Assembly (NCBI GenBank): GCA_018711685.1
Contig: DVHZ01000137.1
Location: 41,912-105,911 of the forward strand
Direction: 5' to 3'
Length of the DNA stretch: 64,000 nucleotides
Origin: Candidatus Excrementavichristensenella intestinipullorum
GTDB taxonomy: Bacteria > Bacillota > Clostridia > Christensenellales > Aristaeellaceae
The notes below the pieces were generated by a model. That model was given only the letters and a program-made list of their open reading frames with translations. It was not told the DNA's origin and searched no databases. The translations under genes were made by a program, and so were the position numbers. Positions 59,864 to 64,000 of the stretch are shown piece by piece. Within the stretch, counting starts at the first letter, position 1; every line of letters begins with the position of its first letter.

Positions 59864-60472
59864 TTAGGCGTTCTGAGGGGCTTCCTCTACAGCCTCCGAA
59901 ACGGTTTCCTCGTCCGGCTGGACGGCCTCCTTGGCCTCAGCCTCCGGGGCTTCCGCCTCAGCCTCCGGGGTGGATGCCTCTTCATCCCCTTCCGGGGCCT
60001 CGGCCTCGGCATTCTCCATTTGCTCCAGCAGCTGGGCTTCCCGCTCCTCGGCGGTGGCCAGCTCGCTGATCTTGGCCTGCAACTCATCCTGAACCTGCTT
60101 CAGGGCCTCCTGGGCGGCGGTGAGGGTCTGGTTCAGCGCGGCGGCCTGATCCTGGGCGTCGGCCTGAGCCTGCTCCAGTTGGAGTTGGGCGTCAGCCTGG
60201 ACCTGCTCCAGCTGGGCCTGGGCCTCGGCCTTCACCTGCTCCAGTTCTGCCTGGGCGTCGGCTTTTACCTGCTCCAGCTCCGCTTGAGCCGCTTCGGCGG
60301 CGGAAACCGCCGCTTCTTCCGAGGCGGTCAGGGCCTCAAGATCCGCCCGCATATCGGCCAACTGGGTGTACCACTGGTTGTCCAGGTCGTTGTTGTAATT
60401 GATGGCCACTACGGCCAGCACGATGAGGGCTATACACAATAGGGCGATGACGATCTTGGCGGGTTTGTTCAT
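59864..60472 (-). CDS. Membrane-anchored coiled-coil protein with 11-residue repeats and acidic PEST-like tail
   Basis: TM at N-terminus; LEQVKADAQAELEQVKAEAQAQLEQVQADAQLQLEQAQADAQ. Confidence 0.7.
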   Translation of the reverse strand: MNKPAKIVIALLCIALIVLAVVAINYNNDLDNQWYTQLADMRADLEALTASEEAAVSAAEAAQAELEQVKADAQAELEQVKAEAQAQLEQVQADAQLQLEQAQADAQDQAAALNQTLTAAQEALKQVQDELQAKISELATAEEREAQLLEQMENAEAEAPEGDEEASTPEAEAEAPEAEAKEAVQPDEETVSEAVEEAPQNA

Positions 60473-60567
60473 GGGTGTTCCTCCTCTATAAGCGTGATGG
60501 AATTTTTCTTATTATAACATAGGGAGGATAGGCTTTCAACGCTTGAGGAAGGATTTGTCATATAATA

Positions 60568-60597
60568 TTGTAAGGTTGGCCGGGACGATGGTATAAT
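60568..60597 (+). promoter_or_regulatory. Putative promoter of sdaAB
   Basis: TTGTAA - 18 nt - TATAAT. Confidence 0.4.
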
Positions 60598-60622
60598 GGA
60601 TACAGGGAGGAGGAGAAAACCT

Positions 60623-61279
60623 GTGCACGTCTTTGACATCATCGGCCCCATCATGATCGGTCCCAGCAGTTCCCACACGGCGGGAGCGGCGCGGATTGGC
60701 CTGGTGGCCCGGCAATTGTTGGGGGAGACGCCCCGGGGCGCCCGCATCGGGCTGTATGGTTCCTTTGCCGCCACCGCCCGGGGTCACGGCACCGACCGGG
60801 CCCTGGCCGCAGGGCTGCTGGGGTTGGCGGTGGACGATCCGGCCCTGAAGGATAGCCTGGAGATGGCCAAGGCTCAAGGGGTGGATTTGGGGTTCTATCA
60901 AGCCCGGTTGCGGGAAGCCCATCCCAATACCGCAGTGGTGGAGGTATGGGGAGAGCGCAATCGGGTGAGCCTGCGGGCCGCCTCGGTAGGCGGCGGGGCC
61001 ATTCGGGTCCAGGAGCTGGATGGGCTGCCGGTGAACTTCTCCGGGGAGGCCAACACCCTGATCCTGCGCCATCTGGACAGGCCGGGGGCCATCGCCCAGG
61101 TATCCCGGCTGCTGGCGGAGGCGAACATCAATATCGCTACCATGCAGGTGTTTCGGGAGCGGGCAGGGGGGCTGGCGGTCATGGCGTTGGAGATCGACGG
61201 CTGGCCGCAGCCTCAGGTGGTAGAAAAACTTCGCGCCTTGGAGGACATCCAGCGGGTCTCTCTGCTGCGCAGAATATAG
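60623..61279 (+). CDS. sdaAB: L-serine dehydratase, iron-sulfur-dependent, beta subunit (GTG start inferred)
   Basis: VFDIIGPIMIGPSSSHTAGAARIGLVAR; ACT domain. Confidence 0.95.
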   Translation: MHVFDIIGPIMIGPSSSHTAGAARIGLVARQLLGETPRGARIGLYGSFAATARGHGTDRALAAGLLGLAVDDPALKDSLEMAKAQGVDLGFYQARLREAHPNTAVVEVWGERNRVSLRAASVGGGAIRVQELDGLPVNFSGEANTLILRHLDRPGAIAQVSRLLAEANINIATMQVFRERAGGLAVMALEIDGWPQPQVVEKLRALEDIQRVSLLRRI

Positions 61280-61289
61280 GAGGAACGCC

Positions 61290-62156
61290 ATGCTGAAGGA
61301 ATATTCCATGGCCGAGCTGTTGCGCCAGGCCGGTGGGGGCAGCATTGCCCAGGCGGTGCTGAAAGACCAGGCGGAGCAGGACGGAGTCAGCCGGGAACGG
61401 CTGATGGAGGATATGGCCAAGGCCCTGGAGGTGATGCGCCAGGCTGCCCGGGAGGGATTGACGCCGGGCTTGCGCTCGGTTTCCGGCATGACCGGCGGCC
61501 AAGCGCCTCAATATAAAGCCTGGGTGGAGAAGGATGGGGGCTTGGGCGGCCAGGCCCTGGGCCAAGCCGGGGCCATCGCTTTGGGGGTGGCCGAGCTCAA
61601 CGCCTGCATGGGCCGCATTGTGGCCGCGCCGACGGCCGGGGCTTGCGGCGTGCTGCCCGGCGTGCTGCTGGCCCTGGAAAAGCAAAAGGGCTATACCGGG
61701 GAACAGCTGGTGATGGCCCTGTTCACCGCCGCCGGCGTGGGCGAGGTCATCGCCCACCGGGCCAGCATTGCCGGGGCGGAGGGAGGCTGTCAGGCCGAGG
61801 TAGGGGCGGCGGCGGCCATGGCCGCCGCCGCCGCGGTGGAACTGGCAGGAGGCCAGCCCCAGCAGGCCGCCGCCGCCGTATCCATGGCGCTGATGAACCT
61901 GATGGGCCTGGTGTGCGACCCGGTGGGTGGCCTGGTGGAGGTGCCCTGCGTGTATCGCAACGTGGCGGGGGCGGCGGTGGCCCTCACCGCCGCCGATATG
62001 GCCTTGGCCGGCATAGCGCCCATCCTGCCCGCCGACGAGGTCATCGACGCCATGGGCAGGGTGGGACGGATGATGCCCGCCGGCCTGCGGGAAACCGGGG
62101 AGGAGGGCTGCGCCGCCTGTCCCAGCGGCGGGCGCTTCCGCTCCCCTTCCTTCTAA
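61290..62156 (+). CDS. sdaAA: L-serine dehydratase, iron-sulfur-dependent, alpha subunit
   Basis: APTAGACGVLPGVLLAL; GAEGGCQAEVGAAAAMAAAA; CDPVGGLVEVPC. Confidence 0.96.
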   Translation: MLKEYSMAELLRQAGGGSIAQAVLKDQAEQDGVSRERLMEDMAKALEVMRQAAREGLTPGLRSVSGMTGGQAPQYKAWVEKDGGLGGQALGQAGAIALGVAELNACMGRIVAAPTAGACGVLPGVLLALEKQKGYTGEQLVMALFTAAGVGEVIAHRASIAGAEGGCQAEVGAAAAMAAAAAVELAGGQPQQAAAAVSMALMNLMGLVCDPVGGLVEVPCVYRNVAGAAVALTAADMALAGIAPILPADEVIDAMGRVGRMMPAGLRETGEEGCAACPSGGRFRSPSF

Positions 62157-62251
62157 AGGACAAAACCTATGAAATGATATTATAGAAAGAGTGCGCCCGG
62201 CCGGATTGGAATGCCGAGGCGCACTCTTGAACGCTTTTCCCCCGGAAAAGA

Positions 62252-63493
62252 TTAGGGGCTGTCCGCCAGGGAAGCTGCCGCCGCCCTGGCCGCCGCCACC
62301 AACCGTTGGGCCTGAGCTCTGCCCTGGGCCCGGTACTGGGTGTCGAAGGCGGAGACCGGGCGCAAAACGCCTAAGGTGGATTGCTCCAGTTCCTCCATGC
62401 CCTGATCCCCAACGTACAACGGGCCACCTTGGGTCACCCGCAGCGCCCGGATACTGGTCAGTGCTTGCTGGGCGTCTTCTTCCAGTAAAAAGGTCAGAAA
62501 GTCTTCCATTAGCGCCTCCCGGGCGGCGCCGTCCTGACGGTTGGTCCGGGGCACCGCCAATAGCAGCAGTTGGTCGGTAAAAGCCGCGCCCCCCGCCGCC
62601 ACCGTCCAGTCCGGAGCCCTGCCTGACTGGCTCAACAGCTGTAACCGCCGGATTTCCCGCTGGGTTACCGGGATGGCCCCGTAGACGCCTTGGGTAAATC
62701 CAGTGTAGAAATCGTCCCCCTCCAGGAAATTTTCCGGCAGGGAGAGGGGCAGGCTGCACAGGGCCAGATAGGTCTGGGGCTGAGGCGTAGGGGAGGCCGA
62801 GGGGTCTTGGGGCAGGCCCAAATCGATTTGGGCCTCTGCCTGGCCCAGAGCTTCCCCGTCCAGGGTTACCCGCCTGGGTGCGCACAGCGCGTCCAGAACC
62901 GCCGGCCAGCAGCGGTAGGGCTCCTCCGCCGGTACCTGCATCAGGTAGCGGGGCGTCTGCTTTACCGGCTGAGGCGTTTCCAGCTGGGCCCAGTCCAGGG
63001 GGACCTGATCTACCAGTGTCCGATTCAGCGCCCAGGCATATCCTCCCATGGCCACCGCCACAGCTACCGTGTCCTCCTCCCACCAGCCCGCCCCTCTTAG
63101 CTCGGTGCGCAGCCCTGCCGGTTCCTCTAAAGGGCACAGCCCCTGACCGCTTGGCAACATGCCCGGGGCAAAGAGCAGCCCGTCCGGCGCGGGATCCGCC
63201 TGCCCGAAGGCGCAAAGTACATCCGCCTCCACCGGCTCCATCTGCAGATAAACCCCTGGATGGCGCTTTTCAAACCGGGCCGCCTGTTGATTCAGCCAGG
63301 GAATAAAGCTGCCGTACCCAGGTTGCCAGCCGCCGCAAACCCATACCCGCAGCACGCCCGCCCAGCCTTCGTAAGACTGGGCCGCGATGCCCCTGCTGTC
63401 TACCGGAAGCCCGGCCAGCAGAGGCCGCCAGCATAAAACCATACCCGCCAACAGTAGCCAGCACAATCCCTGCCCTATCCGCTTCACCCCCAT
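62252..63493 (-). CDS. Extracellular solute-binding protein-like, orphan
   Basis: N-terminal TM; LRVWVCGGWQPGYGSFIPWLNQQAARFEKRHPGVYLQME. Confidence 0.6.
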   Translation of the reverse strand: MGVKRIGQGLCWLLLAGMVLCWRPLLAGLPVDSRGIAAQSYEGWAGVLRVWVCGGWQPGYGSFIPWLNQQAARFEKRHPGVYLQMEPVEADVLCAFGQADPAPDGLLFAPGMLPSGQGLCPLEEPAGLRTELRGAGWWEEDTVAVAVAMGGYAWALNRTLVDQVPLDWAQLETPQPVKQTPRYLMQVPAEEPYRCWPAVLDALCAPRRVTLDGEALGQAEAQIDLGLPQDPSASPTPQPQTYLALCSLPLSLPENFLEGDDFYTGFTQGVYGAIPVTQREIRRLQLLSQSGRAPDWTVAAGGAAFTDQLLLLAVPRTNRQDGAAREALMEDFLTFLLEEDAQQALTSIRALRVTQGGPLYVGDQGMEELEQSTLGVLRPVSAFDTQYRAQGRAQAQRLVAAARAAAASLADSP

Positions 63494-63766
63494 GGTGCCA
63501 CCTCCCTCAGCTGCGGCCATAATATATAGAAGAAAAGACCGGAGAACATGCAGGACAGGGGGAATATTCCGACTTTTCAAACTGTTAACAATGCACAAAA
63601 ACGAGAAATGGAGGCAAAAACACGAACATTAAATGCCGAATTCCCCCGGAAAACGGAAGATTTCCCGAACGCTATTGGGAGAAGCCTTGCTAGTGACCCC
63701 AATATGTGGGCAAAAGGATGCAAAATAGCGAACGTGGGAGGGTTTCTTTACCTAGGAAAAAAGAGG

Positions 63767-63795
63767 TTGACAACGGGCGGGCGGCGTGATATTAT
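63767..63795 (+). promoter_or_regulatory. rRNA operon promoter
   Basis: TTGACA (63767-63772) - 17 nt - TATTAT (63790-63795), ~170 nt upstream of 16S. Confidence 0.8.
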
Positions 63796-63966
63796 ATACA
63801 AGCGCTCAAGGGAAGGGGCCCGCGAGGGAGCTGAAAGAGCGCGAAGCGATCCTTGAAAACGATACAGCGAGAGCGAGAGAACGAGGAAAGAACAGTCAGA
63901 TTCTGATGAGTAAGCAGCATTGGGGGGGCCGGCTTTGGCGAGTCGGGCGCCCCGATGTGAAGGATT

Positions 63967-64000
63967 AAACGCAAGAGTTTGATCCTGGCTCAGGACGAAC
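63967..64000 (+). rRNA. rrs: 16S rRNA, 5' end only (truncated by window)
   Basis: AGAGTTTGATCCTGGCTCAGGACGAAC universal 5' motif at 63974. Confidence 0.97.

Noticed and set aside
61179-63215. 678-aa minus-strand ORF
   Set aside because: Antisense to sdaAA and out-of-frame with the solute-binding-like gene.

Overview
This is a high-GC chromosomal window, most likely from a Bacillota/Clostridia-type genome (inferred from gene content). It covers a replication-origin neighbourhood (divergent ychF / dnaA-dnaN-mnmE with DnaA boxes) and ends in the first ~34 nt of a 16S rRNA gene. Housekeeping loci: a 2-oxoacid:ferredoxin oxidoreductase operon, three tandem signal peptidase I genes, feoA-feoB plus a small Cys-rich Feo protein, fruK-like kinase, mnmG, rpsB-tsf-pyrH, rsmH-tgt, recD2-acpS and sdaAB-sdaAA. 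Accessory loci: a sugar ABC cluster with an ADP-ribosylglycohydrolase and PfkB proteins, an Opp peptide transporter, a HyuA/DUF917/NCS1 permease/PucR cluster, and two paralogous small ORFs next to a CarD-like gene. Main unusual observations: (1) a ~600-bp non-coding, hairpin-dense repeat in two inverted copies (13129-13726 and 49761-50362), with an invariant hairpin, adjacent hairpins that differ in sequence but stay perfectly paired, and a hypervariable ~51-nt loop inside a conserved 13-bp inverted repeat; (2) an orphan Nif11-type RiPP-precursor-like ORF with a Cys-free core behind a perfect-consensus promoter in an AT-rich pocket; (3) adjacent predicted pseudoenzymes: a signal peptidase lacking the Ser/Lys dyad and an M1-peptidase-like protein lacking HExxH; (4) a divergent Tgt with an altered substrate-pocket motif; (5) a 44-bp tandem repeat near a PucR gene. 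All calls are by reading only; no database search was run.
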